Shown: positions 19,066 through 27,468 of the stretch, piece after piece
Layout of the letters: each line of letters begins with the position of its first letter
Position numbering within the stretch: position 1 is the first letter of the stretch
Origin: Bhargavaea ginsengi
GTDB lineage: Bacteria; Bacillota; Bacilli; Bacillales_A; Planococcaceae
Assembly: GCF_900109165.1 (NCBI RefSeq)
Contig: NZ_FNZF01000002.1
Span: forward strand, 248,001 to 312,000
Length of the DNA: 64,000 nt
Reading direction: 5' to 3'
The notes under the pieces: generated by a model
Seen by the model: only the letters and a program-made list of their open reading frames with translations
Databases searched by the model: none
Told to the model about the DNA's origin: nothing
Program-made: the position numbers and the translations under genes

Positions 19066-19107
19066 CAAAAAAACTGCAGAACAGGCCTTTTGCCTCGGTT
19101 CTGCAGT
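19066..19107 (-). terminator. Terminator of holA
   Basis: ACTGCAGAAC pairs with GTTCTGCAGT across a 15-base loop; the minus strand continues with seven Ts. Confidence 0.85.
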
Positions 19108-19112
19108 CTGGT

Positions 19113-20135
19113 TTATCTGACTCCGTTCACTTTTTGCATCAGTACGAGTTCGAGCACCCGTTCCCGGTTGCCGGAAACGGTCTTCAGCCGGAGATCGGCG
19201 TCTGCAAGCCGTGAGAGGGTGGCGAGCAGGCGAGCATCATCGGCCATCTTCCTGTTTTCGAGGATAAGTTTGACACGGTACGGATGGACTTTAAGTTGCT
19301 TGGCGATCTGGTGCTGCTGATAACCTTTTTTCTTCAGGGCGTTTACCTGGATCATGAGCCTGACCTGATTGGCAAGGAGGGCATTCAGACGGATCGGCTC
19401 CTCCTTATTCTGCAGAAGGTCCCTGTAGATCATGAGAGCTTTGGCAGAGTCTCCCTGCATGTATGCGTCCAGCAGCTTGAAAGCATCGTCCTCCGGAGTC
19501 TTTGTGACGAGAAGCCCGACTGTATCTGTTCCAATCTCCTGACCCTCGCCGGAATAAAGCGAAAGCTTTTCCATCTCAGAACGGAGACGGACCATATCCT
19601 CGCCTGCCGTTTCAATCAGGAGGCGGACGGCGGCATCTGAAATCTTGCTGCCCAACCGGACGGCCTCCTGCTTGATCCATGTTTCGATATCATGAGGCTT
19701 AAGCGATTCAGCTTCCAGGCAGATCGCGTGCTTGCGGAAAGCCTTAACGACTTTTTTTCGTGCATCCAGCTTCTCGTAAGGTGCAAGAAAAAGGACGACC
19801 GCAGATTCAGGCGGATGGGCGAGCCAGTCCATCAGCCTGTCCAGGTCATGTTCAACTTTCTCCTTTCCCTTTTCGGCTGCTTTCAGGAACGATGCATTCC
19901 TCGCGATGATGAGTTTCCGCTCGCAGAAAAAAGGAAAAGTATCCGCCTCCTCGATCACCGCCTCGATTGGGGTTTCATCGAGATCAAACGTAGTCAGTTC
20001 CGACGCGGCGGCGTCGGGCATGGCATCTTTCAGCCGTTTCTCGGTTTCATCAAAAAAATACATTTCAGGTCCGCTGACCAGATAGACAGGGGCGATGTCC
20101 CCTTTGGCCATGCTTCTCCAACTATCCGTGAACAT
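19113..20135 (-). CDS. holA: DNA polymerase III subunit delta
   Basis: A 340-residue clamp-loader subunit (YqeN) that opens the beta clamp. It shows the family pattern: N-terminal PVYLVSGPEMYFFDE, a degenerate AAA+ fold without a Walker A motif, and a C-terminal helical collar domain. The ATG at 20135 follows GGAGTGTTCACC; a start 24 bases earlier is possible. It faces away from yqzM-comEC. Confidence 0.95.
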   Translation of the reverse strand: MFTDSWRSMAKGDIAPVYLVSGPEMYFFDETEKRLKDAMPDAAASELTTFDLDETPIEAVIEEADTFPFFCERKLIIARNASFLKAAEKGKEKVEHDLDRLMDWLAHPPESAVVLFLAPYEKLDARKKVVKAFRKHAICLEAESLKPHDIETWIKQEAVRLGSKISDAAVRLLIETAGEDMVRLRSEMEKLSLYSGEGQEIGTDTVGLLVTKTPEDDAFKLLDAYMQGDSAKALMIYRDLLQNKEEPIRLNALLANQVRLMIQVNALKKKGYQQHQIAKQLKVHPYRVKLILENRKMADDARLLATLSRLADADLRLKTVSGNRERVLELVLMQKVNGVR

Positions 20136-20282
20136 GGTGAACACTCCGTTCCGATTCAAAAGATGCTGTTGCTTTATTATACATGAAGCATGGCCGCTCC
20201 ACAGTTTGTGAAAGTTTCATGAACCCCGTCAGATCTATCCTGGTTGTTTGTCTGCATTATAGCTTTTTTCGGCATCATCCCT

Positions 20283-20288
20283 TATAAT
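20283..20288 (+). promoter_or_regulatory. -10 element upstream of yqzM
   Basis: TATAAT sits 27 bases before the yqzM ATG; no good -35 is seen at 16-18 bases, so the sigma factor and strength are uncertain. Confidence 0.4.
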
Positions 20289-20314
20289 ATGGTGGAACCA
20301 TAGGAGGGGTAGCA

Positions 20315-20449
20315 ATGAACGAATTCGAACAGAACCCGCAGACGAAACGCAACGATGTCATCGACTCGGGCGTTGGCTTCATCGTATCCTTTGTATTCTT
20401 CTCACTGATCTTCGTCATTGCGACGGTCATTGAACTCGTTGCACGCTGA
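20315..20449 (+). CDS. yqzM: YqzM family small membrane protein
   Basis: A 44-residue protein, MNEFEQNPQTKRNDVIDSGV and a single membrane helix (about residues 20-43), ending ELVAR. Length and sequence match the YqzM proteins found next to comEC in Bacillales, which keep the block QTKRNDxIDSGVGFIVSF. AGGAGGGG lies 5 bases before the ATG. Orientation is convergent with comEC; both share a bidirectional terminator. The function is unknown. Confidence 0.93.
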   Translation: MNEFEQNPQTKRNDVIDSGVGFIVSFVFFSLIFVIATVIELVAR

Positions 20450-20454
20450 TCAGG

Positions 20455-20490
20455 ACGGAGGCTTCCGGTAAACCGGAGCCTCCGTTTTTT
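20455..20490. terminator. Bidirectional terminator between yqzM and comEC
   Basis: CGGAGGCTTCCGG and CCGGAGCCTCCG form a 12-bp stem with a 4-base loop, followed by T6 on the plus strand. Confidence 0.88.
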
Positions 20491-20502
20491 GTTGTTCTCC
20501 GA

Positions 20503-22764
20503 TTATCTGCTGTCGGACTGAATGACACGGCCTTTGTGGTAGATGAACGTGATGGTACCCTGTTCTGCAGTTGAAACCGCCGGAAGTCCTGCTTGCCTGA
20601 ACCGTTCCGTAACTTCCGGATGGGGATGGCCGTACCGGTTCCTCCGGCCGGCGGAGAAAATGGTGATCCCAGGACTGGCGGCGTCGACGAAAGCGGCGCT
20701 GCTTGATGTACGGCTTCCGTGATGGCCCGCTTTCAAGACGGTCACCGGAAGAAGAGCGCCGTATTTGGCGATGAGCCGTGCTTCCCCTTCCTCTTCCAGG
20801 TCACCCGTGAACAGCACGCTGAAATCGTGCTGTTCGAGATGGAGCACGAGAGAGTCATTATTGCCCCGGTATTCCATCTCGTATGGGCTGAGATAGCGAA
20901 ACGTTATGTTGCCGTCCGTCCAGCCGGTACCTTCCATCACTTCTCTGACTGGTATTCCGGCTTGCCGGGCAGCCCGAATCACATCTGCATACCCTTCCTC
21001 CCGGTACGTGCCCGGCCCGATATGGATTTCTTTCGCACGGATCTCTCTCATCACTTCTGCTGCCCCTTCCGCATGATCGGCATCCGGATGGGTCAAAATC
21101 AGCTTGTCCACTTTCGTGATGCCTCTCCCCTTCAGAAAGGGAACAACCACCCGCTCTCCCACTCCGGAGCCGCCGGACTGTTCCTTCCCCTCTTCCTCTC
21201 CAAACCCGAGTCTTCCCCCGGTATCGATCAAAATCACCCCTTGTCTAAATGGAAGCTCGATAAGTGCCGAGTCCCCCTGCCCGACATCAATGAAGTGGAC
21301 ACGGATTCCCGGTGTCAGATACGGGCCTGCATGGACAATCAGGCATACCGATACCAGGACGGCGCATGCGGACCGGTTTTTTCGGGCTTCCACCAGCAGG
21401 AAAAAGAGAACAGTCGCACAAATGAGCAAAAGGAGTGCAGGCAGCCCGGGCCTGCCCGGCGTCCAGACGCTAAAAGGCAGTTCCGCAAACAGCAGGATGA
21501 GCTCCCCCAACAATTCCCTGAGCGGAACATAAAGTGAAAACAGCCACCCGGCTAAACCGGGAGCCAGAAATGTCAGCAACAGGAGCACCAGGTTTGCAGG
21601 CAACACGACTACCGAAAAGACAGGGACAAACAGAAGATTGGCAGCAAATGATGACAGGGATGTCTCGAAGAAATGATAGAGAAGAACCGGAGTTACCGCG
21701 ACCTGACAGATGACCGTTACCAGCCACGCCTGATGCAGTGCGCTCCGTGCAGTTGAGAGGATAGAAGAAGAATGGATCAGTGCAAATGCTGCAAGATAGC
21801 TCATCTGGAAGCCGGGCTTGGAAACGGCGTGGGGGTCGATGAGCAAAAACAAAATCATTCCTGCTGAAAACAGCAAATCCAAACGGGGTTTTCCGGATTT
21901 GGATTCCGGCATCAGCAGCATAAGCGAAATAAGAACGGCCCGCCAGACAGGAGGGGCCCCGCCTGCCAGCATCGCATACACGGGAAGAAACAAAATGAGC
22001 CCGACCCGCACGACATTCGTCCTGATGCCGAGCCTGAGAAGGATCTCCCTCAGCAGAAAAATGAGAATGCCGACATGGAGGCCAGAGATCGCAAAAAGAT
22101 GCGTGATGCCGAGCCTTCTGTAGGCGCGCTCGTCATCGGGGTCGGTGGCGGACCGCTCGCCGATGATGAGCGCTTGCGCTTCGGCAGAGACGGATGGGGG
22201 GAACTGTTTTCTGATATGGCCGCCGAGCGCCTCCCTCCACCTTCTGATTATGGCCGGCATTCCGGGTGCCGGTCCGGCATAGCCGGCCTCCTGCAAACGC
22301 AGGATTCCGGCAGCTTTTTCCGCTTGCAGCCATGCCCCCATATCAAAGGCATAGGTGTGTGCCGGCGGATCCGGTTCCTCCAGTTCAGCAAGGATGTGAT
22401 AGCGGTGTCCGGCCACACCGTGCCGCAAAAAAAGGTTCCGCTCTTCTTCAGACCGGAACCTGTAGGTTACATACCATCTGTTGCCCGCAGAATCGGCGGC
22501 AAATCCTTTCAGCACGCCGTCCGCAACCGAAACTTTGTCCGTCCATCTGATTTCCTCAGGGATATCCGGACGGGCGGCAGGCTTTTCCACTGTGCTGAAC
22601 CAGGCATACGCGCCTGCCGTCACGGCCAGCATAGCCATCCAGACAGGGAGCGGTTCCCGCTTCATGGCCGCTGCGATCACAGCGGGTAAAATCAGTGCCA
22701 TGAATATCGGAGAGCCCGTACTTGCGGCAGCCGAGGCCAGAACGGGAAGAGCCAGGTACATCAC
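20503..22764 (-). CDS. comEC: DNA uptake channel protein ComEC/Rec2
   Basis: A 753-residue polytopic protein that carries transforming single-stranded DNA across the membrane. Order: short N-terminal helices, a DUF4131/OB-type region (residues 60-160), the competence membrane domain with LFAISGLHVGILIFLLREI (around 210), about eight further helices, and a C-terminal metallo-beta-lactamase-like domain with VHFIDVGQGDSALIEL, LTHPDADHAEG and LKAGHHGSRTSSS, which may degrade the non-transferred strand. The start is uncertain: GTG at 22764 or ATG at 22761, both close behind comEB and with no clear binding site. Confidence 0.96.
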   Translation of the reverse strand: MMYLALPVLASAAASTGSPIFMALILPAVIAAAMKREPLPVWMAMLAVTAGAYAWFSTVEKPAARPDIPEEIRWTDKVSVADGVLKGFAADSAGNRWYVTYRFRSEEERNLFLRHGVAGHRYHILAELEEPDPPAHTYAFDMGAWLQAEKAAGILRLQEAGYAGPAPGMPAIIRRWREALGGHIRKQFPPSVSAEAQALIIGERSATDPDDERAYRRLGITHLFAISGLHVGILIFLLREILLRLGIRTNVVRVGLILFLPVYAMLAGGAPPVWRAVLISLMLLMPESKSGKPRLDLLFSAGMILFLLIDPHAVSKPGFQMSYLAAFALIHSSSILSTARSALHQAWLVTVICQVAVTPVLLYHFFETSLSSFAANLLFVPVFSVVVLPANLVLLLLTFLAPGLAGWLFSLYVPLRELLGELILLFAELPFSVWTPGRPGLPALLLLICATVLFFLLVEARKNRSACAVLVSVCLIVHAGPYLTPGIRVHFIDVGQGDSALIELPFRQGVILIDTGGRLGFGEEEGKEQSGGSGVGERVVVPFLKGRGITKVDKLILTHPDADHAEGAAEVMREIRAKEIHIGPGTYREEGYADVIRAARQAGIPVREVMEGTGWTDGNITFRYLSPYEMEYRGNNDSLVLHLEQHDFSVLFTGDLEEEGEARLIAKYGALLPVTVLKAGHHGSRTSSSAAFVDAASPGITIFSAGRRNRYGHPHPEVTERFRQAGLPAVSTAEQGTITFIYHKGRVIQSDSR

Positions 22765-22781
22765 AGGGTTGTCAGTCAGTT

Positions 22782-23342
22782 TCAGCCAAATAGTGCCTTC
22801 ACCTTCCTGCCGTATGCCTGAAGTTCTTCCTCGGGTGCGCCGGCATCCTTCAGCCTGCTCAGCAGTTCCTCGTAAAGTCCGATCTTTTCCTCCGCGAGAA
22901 AATCAACTTCGCGCTCTTCGAACGGAACCTTGAGCACCCGCACGCCGGCCTGCTGGAGCAGCTGTTGGGCATACTCGTTATTTTTATAATCCGTAGCATA
23001 TACAAGTTTGGATATCCCGGCCTGGATGATGGCTTTCGTGCACTGCAGGCACGGGAAATGGGTCACATAGATTTCAGCACCTGCCACCGGGGAGCCGTAT
23101 TTCGCACATTGGAGCAGGGCGTTCATTTCTGCATGGATGGTCCTTACACAATGGCCGTCGACGACATAGCATCCTTTGTCGATGCAATGGTCCCCGCCGG
23201 ATATTGACCCGTTGTATCCGCCGGCAACGATCCGGTTGTCCCTGACGATCGTCGCTCCTACCGACAGTCTTGTACACGTGCTCCTAAGTGCCAGCAAATG
23301 GCTCTGCGCCATGAAGAATTGATCCCAGCTAATCCGCTCCAT
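22782..23342 (-). CDS. comEB: ComEB, dCMP deaminase-like late competence protein
   Basis: A 186-residue zinc-dependent cytidine/deoxycytidylate deaminase with the catalytic block TIHAEMNALLQCAKYG and FPCLQCTKAIIQAG (His and two Cys for zinc, Glu as base). It should convert dCMP to dUMP; the homologue in B. subtilis helps localise the competence machinery. AGGAGGCGGACTAA precedes the ATG. It lies between comEA and comEC as in B. subtilis. Confidence 0.96.
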   Translation of the reverse strand: MERISWDQFFMAQSHLLALRSTCTRLSVGATIVRDNRIVAGGYNGSISGGDHCIDKGCYVVDGHCVRTIHAEMNALLQCAKYGSPVAGAEIYVTHFPCLQCTKAIIQAGISKLVYATDYKNNEYAQQLLQQAGVRVLKVPFEEREVDFLAEEKIGLYEELLSRLKDAGAPEEELQAYGRKVKALFG

Positions 23343-23411
23343 TTAGTCCGCCTCCTGTAATTCAACAATTCACTACACTCAGTGTATCGGTGCACGCGCC
23401 TGGATTCAATG

Positions 23412-24065
23412 TCATTTTGCCGTAATGAGTTCCTCAAGCGCGGCGAATGTCTTTTCCCCGATCCCGCTCACATCCTTGAGCGACGCCGGTTCGGTAAACG
23501 GGCCATGCTCGTTTCTGTGCGCGATGATTGCCTCCGCTTTTGCCGGACCGATCCCGGGAAGCGTCATCAGTTCCTCCGCCTCGGCTGTATTGAGGTTGAC
23601 CTTGCCGTCGTCCGCCCCGTAGACAGGCGGAGCCGCGGCCGCCATCCCCTCTGTCCCCTCCCCTTCCGGAACATTAAAGGGGACATAGACGACCATCTCG
23701 TCCCGGAGACGCTCGGCATGGTTGATGGCATCGGGAACGGCGTCGGGCAAAAAGCCGCCCGCCCTCGCGATGGCATCGATCACCCGGTCCCCCTCCTCCG
23801 CCTTATAGACGCCGGGTTTTCCGACAGCCCCTTTGACATCAACAAAAATGACCGCAGCGGACGCATCCGCACGGTCATCGGCACTGATCGGGTCAATCCC
23901 GTCAGAAACTGGTATGAATGAATCCGCAGGCACGCCCGCGGTTTGGGCTTTCGAATACAGGATAAAAGTCAGGATCAGGACAGAAGCCGCAATCAGGGGG
24001 ATCAGCTTCCTCCAGTTCATCTTCAGCCATTCCAAGAAAGGTTCACTCCCGTGGAAGGCGGACAT
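23412..24065 (-). CDS. comEA: Competence DNA receptor ComEA
   Basis: About 217 residues. One membrane helix (LIPLIAASVLILTFILYS), a SLBB domain (FVDVKGAVGKPGVYKAEEGD), a flexible Ala/Pro linker and two helix-hairpin-helix motifs at the C-terminus (LMTLPGIGPAKAEAII, LKDVSGIGEKTFAALE) that bind double-stranded DNA outside the membrane. The start is uncertain: ATG at 24065 (weak AAAGAGA), ATG at 24020 (aligns with the B. subtilis start) or ATG at 24113 (4-base overlap with the preceding gene but no binding site). Confidence 0.94.
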   Translation of the reverse strand: MSAFHGSEPFLEWLKMNWRKLIPLIAASVLILTFILYSKAQTAGVPADSFIPVSDGIDPISADDRADASAAVIFVDVKGAVGKPGVYKAEEGDRVIDAIARAGGFLPDAVPDAINHAERLRDEMVVYVPFNVPEGEGTEGMAAAAPPVYGADDGKVNLNTAEAEELMTLPGIGPAKAEAIIAHRNEHGPFTEPASLKDVSGIGEKTFAALEELITAK

Positions 24066-24109
24066 GGAGTCTCTTTCACTATACCCGAAGCCCCGTTCAT
24101 TGGGAAGGC

Positions 24110-24853
24110 TCATTTTTCAGCATGGAAGAAAATACGTTCACTGTCCGACTCGGGGGCATCCCCTGTCCAGTCAGCCGTGACAGAGCGGACGCGAAAGCCT
24201 GCTTCGGACAGAAGCCGGACATAGGTGTCGGGAGGATATGACCGCTGAAGATGAAACTCCTCTTGCCTTTCGTAAAGACCATCCGGCCGGCGGATGAAAA
24301 AGCTGATTTCCGACTCGACGGAAAGCGGTTCTACACCCGGATACGTGTGCCAGATATACGAAACTGAGTCAAGATCCGCCGTAAAAGGGCCGTCCATAAA
24401 CAGTTCCGTCATCTTATAGGGCGAGTGGACATCGAACAGCAAATGGCCTCCCGCATTCAGTGCATCATAAGCATGACGGAATACGGCGGCCACTTCTTCC
24501 TGAGCCGTCACATAGTTCAGAGAATCGATGGCGATCACCGCGACGTCATATCCGGAGTGCCCTTCCATGGCTTGCATCGGCTGTTCGAAAAACGTTCCTT
24601 CCAGCCCAGCTTCGGCAAAACGCTCCCTGGCGGCAGCCAGCATATCACCGGAAAGATCGATTCCCGTGACCCGGTAGCCATCCTTGGCAAACCGTTCAGA
24701 AAGCACCCCGGTACCGCAGCCGATGTCCAGAAGCGCCCGCCCTCCGGCAGGTCCGGCGATATCCCTTACCCAATCGGCATACTGTCCATACGGGATATCT
24801 TCCATGAGAAGATCATAGACCGAGGCAAATGCCCGGTATGAATCTCCCGTCAT
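24110..24853 (-). CDS. Class I SAM-dependent methyltransferase (YqeM type)
   Basis: A 247-residue methyltransferase with motif I LLDIGCGTGVLSERFAKDG, the acidic SAM-binding residue in VTGIDLSGDMLAAAR and a C-terminal beta-rich extension. The substrate is unknown; in B. subtilis the orthologue YqeM lies in the same order after rsfS (YqeL). Its ATG overlaps the rsfS stop (ATGA), so the genes are coupled; the final stop overlaps or touches the comEA region. Confidence 0.9.
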   Translation of the reverse strand: MTGDSYRAFASVYDLLMEDIPYGQYADWVRDIAGPAGGRALLDIGCGTGVLSERFAKDGYRVTGIDLSGDMLAAARERFAEAGLEGTFFEQPMQAMEGHSGYDVAVIAIDSLNYVTAQEEVAAVFRHAYDALNAGGHLLFDVHSPYKMTELFMDGPFTADLDSVSYIWHTYPGVEPLSVESEISFFIRRPDGLYERQEEFHLQRSYPPDTYVRLLSEAGFRVRSVTADWTGDAPESDSERIFFHAEK

Positions 24854-25197
24854 CGGTTTTCCATTTCCAGTTCCGGCGCGTCTCCCCATAGGCGCTCCAG
24901 GTTGTAATAAGCGCGCTCGTCCTTATGGAAGACATGGGCGACGACATCGCCGAGATCGACCAGGATCCAGCGTGCCGAATCAAAGCCCTCGAGACGCTTT
25001 ACATTGTAGCCGGACTCTTCGGCCCTGTCTTTGATCTCGCGGGCGATCGACTGTACCTGCCGGTCGGAGTTTCCGTGGCAGATCAGAAAATAATCCGCAA
25101 GGAGCGAGACGCCCTGCATGTTCAGGACGACCATATCAGCCGCCTTTTTATCGTCAGCAGCATTGTATACCGTTTCAAGTAATGTCTGGTTTGTCAT
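24850..25197 (-). CDS. rsfS: Ribosomal silencing factor RsfS
   Basis: A 115-residue protein of the Iojap/RsfS family that binds uL14 on the 50S subunit and blocks subunit joining in starvation. Family blocks visible: AADDKKAADMVVLNMQGVSLLADYF..., GFDSARWILVDLGDVVAHVF and DERAYYNLERLWGDAP. Start ATG at 25197 gives the normal N-terminus (MTNQTLLETVYNAADDKKA). Confidence 0.96.
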   Translation of the reverse strand: MTNQTLLETVYNAADDKKAADMVVLNMQGVSLLADYFLICHGNSDRQVQSIAREIKDRAEESGYNVKRLEGFDSARWILVDLGDVVAHVFHKDERAYYNLERLWGDAPELEMENR

Positions 25198-25217
25198 CGG
25201 TTCAAAGCATCCTTTCC

Positions 25218-25772
25218 TCACAAGAGACTGTCATTGTAGCATCTGAGCGTATCCGGATGGATGGCTGCACGCACTCCGGCCAGGTATTGCAGATTGTGCG
25301 CACTGCAGGCGAGCACCGCGGCGTCCAGAGAGTGCCTTGCTTCTTCCCTCAGTTTTTCCGCTCCGGGAAATGTCCGGCCGGGCTCTATCATATCAGCTGT
25401 GAATATGAGTTTTTCCAGTCCGGACATGCCGGCCCGGCCGGTCGTGTGGAAACGCACAGCAGCGAGGATATCGGCATCCGTGATCCCGAATTCTTTATGG
25501 GAAATCACCGCCCCGGCAGGACCGTGCCATAGCTCATGGTGATAACCGAGGACCCGGGCAGGATCGCCTTCCTCTTCAACGATTTGCCTGAGCTCCTCTT
25601 TCGGCATCGCTTTCGCCACATCATGAAGCAGTGCAGCGGTCTCCGCTTTTTCTTTATCTTCCCCAAAACGGTCCGCCAGAATCACAGCCGTTTCCGCGAC
25701 ACGGAGGACATGGGCAAATCTGCCTGCCGGGAGCCGGCGGGCCACCTCATCTTTCAGCAGCCGGAACGCCAT
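25218..25772 (-). CDS. yqeK: HD-domain Ap4A hydrolase YqeK
   Basis: A 184-residue HD-superfamily phosphohydrolase. The metal site is HVLRVAETAVILA...ALLHDVAKAMP...HHELWHGPAGA, with later D and H residues. YqeK enzymes of Gram-positive bacteria hydrolyse diadenosine tetraphosphate symmetrically. Its start lies within the end of nadD (26-base overlap), with GGGAGGAGGGACTGT before the ATG, a strong site embedded in coding sequence. Confidence 0.93.
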   Translation of the reverse strand: MAFRLLKDEVARRLPAGRFAHVLRVAETAVILADRFGEDKEKAETAALLHDVAKAMPKEELRQIVEEEGDPARVLGYHHELWHGPAGAVISHKEFGITDADILAAVRFHTTGRAGMSGLEKLIFTADMIEPGRTFPGAEKLREEARHSLDAAVLACSAHNLQYLAGVRAAIHPDTLRCYNDSLL

Positions 25773-26340
25773 ACAGTCCCTCCTCCCTGATAAAACGGAT
25801 TACCGGATCGGGAATCAGGTACCTGACCGACCGTCCCTCTGCCAGTTTTTCTCTCAGAATGGTCGAGGAAAGGTCGATCTGCGGAATACCCACAATACGC
25901 ACAGGGAAGCGTCCGGAAGCGCTGGTTCCGGGGCGCGGAACACCGATAAATTCGACTTTCTCCACAAGCGCATCGATGTCATGCCAAGTATGCAGCTGCT
26001 CGATGCTGTCGCCGCCGATGATAAACGAAAAATCTGTTTCCGGTTCACGGGTGCGAAGCAGATCCATGGTTCGGGACGTATAAGAGACGCCTCCAGACTC
26101 CACCTCGATCGGTTCAACACTGAAATCCGGGTTTCCCCTAACCGCGAGCCGTGTCATTTCAAGGCGCTGCCATGCATCTGCATCGCCTTCTTTTATTTTG
26201 TGCGGCGGCACGGCATTGGGCATAAAGCGGACTTCGTCAAGCCCGGCAGCGTCCCGGACGCCTTCGGCGATCATCAGATGGCCGGAATGCGGCGGATTGA
26301 ACGTACCGCCCAAAATACCGACTTTCCTGCGTTCATTCAC
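25747..26340 (-). CDS. nadD: Nicotinate-mononucleotide adenylyltransferase
   Basis: A 197-residue enzyme of NAD synthesis that adenylates nicotinate mononucleotide. Nucleotidyltransferase motifs are present: GILGGTFNPPHSGHL (T/HxGH class) and the C-terminal ISSTxxR equivalent LSSTILREKLAEG. FSFIIGGDSIEQLHTWHDID is the NadD signature region. It overlaps yhbY by 8 bases; its binding site is weak (CCGGGTGA), so coupling is likely. Confidence 0.97.
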   Translation of the reverse strand: MNERRKVGILGGTFNPPHSGHLMIAEGVRDAAGLDEVRFMPNAVPPHKIKEGDADAWQRLEMTRLAVRGNPDFSVEPIEVESGGVSYTSRTMDLLRTREPETDFSFIIGGDSIEQLHTWHDIDALVEKVEFIGVPRPGTSASGRFPVRIVGIPQIDLSSTILREKLAEGRSVRYLIPDPVIRFIREEGLYGVPAAER

Positions 26341-26629
26341 CCGGAAGCACGAGGCGTTTGTTGTCCCTCGACATCCTGTAAAGCACGATCGTCTTGCCGA
26401 TCACCTGAACAAGTTCAGAGCGTGTCCGCTTGGCGAGCATCTGTGCAACATCCTCTTTTTCCTCGGGCGCATTCTGAAGAATGGCCACTTTGATCAGCTC
26501 GCGCTTTTCGAGCGCTTCGGATATGCCGCTGATCAGCTCATCGTTGACACCCTGTTTTCCTACCTGGAATACGGGCTGCAGATGATGCGCCTCGCTTCTC
26601 AGAAACCGTTTCTGTTTTCCTGTTAGCAT
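26333..26629 (-). CDS. yhbY: YhbY-type RNA-binding (CRM domain) protein
   Basis: A 98-residue single CRM-domain protein (YqeI), MLTGKQKRFLRSEAHHLQPV with the GxxG-type loop VGKQGVNDELISGI. It associates with pre-50S ribosomal particles in other bacteria. The ATG at 26629 is chosen since TGGAGGA lies 6 bases upstream; the ATG two codons earlier is too close to that site. It sits between aroE and nadD in a compact operon. Confidence 0.95.
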   Translation of the reverse strand: MLTGKQKRFLRSEAHHLQPVFQVGKQGVNDELISGISEALEKRELIKVAILQNAPEEKEDVAQMLAKRTRSELVQVIGKTIVLYRMSRDNKRLVLPGE

Positions 26630-26631
26630 GT

Positions 26632-27459
26632 TCATTCCTCCATTTCTGCAATCAGCCGTTTTCTTGTTCCAAGCGTGTCCGGCATTTTGCCCGTCCATTC
26701 GTGGAAGGCAAGTGCCCCCTGCCAGATGAACATGCCAAGGCCGTCCACAATTACATTCCCATTGTTCATCGCAGCTTTCAGGAAATCCGTATAAAGCGGA
26801 CTGTAGACAATGTCCGCAACAACCGTCCTCCGGTCCAGCCTGTCCAGAGCGATCGGCAGCCCGCCTGTCGCGGTCGACATGCCCACCGGAGTGGTCTGGA
26901 TGATGATTCCGAACTCTCCCAGTCTGTCTGCCGCTTCTTCCAGCCGAAGGGCTTCGCCGCCAATCCGGCTGCATAGTGCTTCCGCTTTTTCCACGGTGCG
27001 GTTGCATACCGAAATCTTTCCGTAGCCTGCCTGTTTCATCGCAAGCGCGATTCCATTTGCCGCACCGCCGGCACCTATGATCAGAACAGGTTCCTCACTG
27101 AGTGACTGTCCGATGCGTTCTTCAAGCGACCGGACAAAGCCGGGGCCATCCGTATTCATTCCTAATAGGCGGCCATCAGGCAGGACCTTTACCGTGTTTA
27201 CTGCCTGCATTTCCGCCGCAATGGGATCCACTTCATCAAGATACGGAATGATCGCCTGTTTATGGGGTACCGTTACATTCCATCCGGAAGCCCCTAGCCG
27301 GCGGAGGGCGGCTACCGCCTTTCCTGCTGTACCTGCCGGAACGTGAACCGGGATATAGGAAGCATCGATGCCGTTCTCACCGAACCAGGCCTCGTGCATG
27401 GACGGTGATTTAGAATGGGAGACCGGATCCCCGATGACCGCATACCAATTCTTCATCAT
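26632..27459 (-). CDS. aroE: Shikimate dehydrogenase (NADP+)
   Basis: A 275-residue enzyme that reduces 3-dehydroshikimate in aromatic amino acid synthesis. Substrate residues lie in GDPVSHSKSPSMHEA and NVTVPHK (catalytic Lys), MNTDGPGF (Asp), with the nucleotide loop IIGAGGAANGIALAM and a NRT phosphate-binding motif (CNRTVEKA). Start at 27459, or the adjacent ATG at 27456, behind GAGGGGGAAGA. Confidence 0.97.
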   Translation of the reverse strand: MMKNWYAVIGDPVSHSKSPSMHEAWFGENGIDASYIPVHVPAGTAGKAVAALRRLGASGWNVTVPHKQAIIPYLDEVDPIAAEMQAVNTVKVLPDGRLLGMNTDGPGFVRSLEERIGQSLSEEPVLIIGAGGAANGIALAMKQAGYGKISVCNRTVEKAEALCSRIGGEALRLEEAADRLGEFGIIIQTTPVGMSTATGGLPIALDRLDRRTVVADIVYSPLYTDFLKAAMNNGNVIVDGLGMFIWQGALAFHEWTGKMPDTLGTRKRLIAEMEE

Positions 27460-27468
27460 TCTTCCCCC

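Noticed and set aside
24110-24113. ComEA start at the ATGA overlap (24113)
   Set aside because: The overlap looks attractive but there is no ribosome binding site and the extra residues do not match relatives; kept only as an alternative.
26630-27007. N-terminal extension of yhbY by 126 codons
   Set aside because: It is an out-of-frame reading of aroE on the same strand; the CRM domain begins at MLTGKQKRF.
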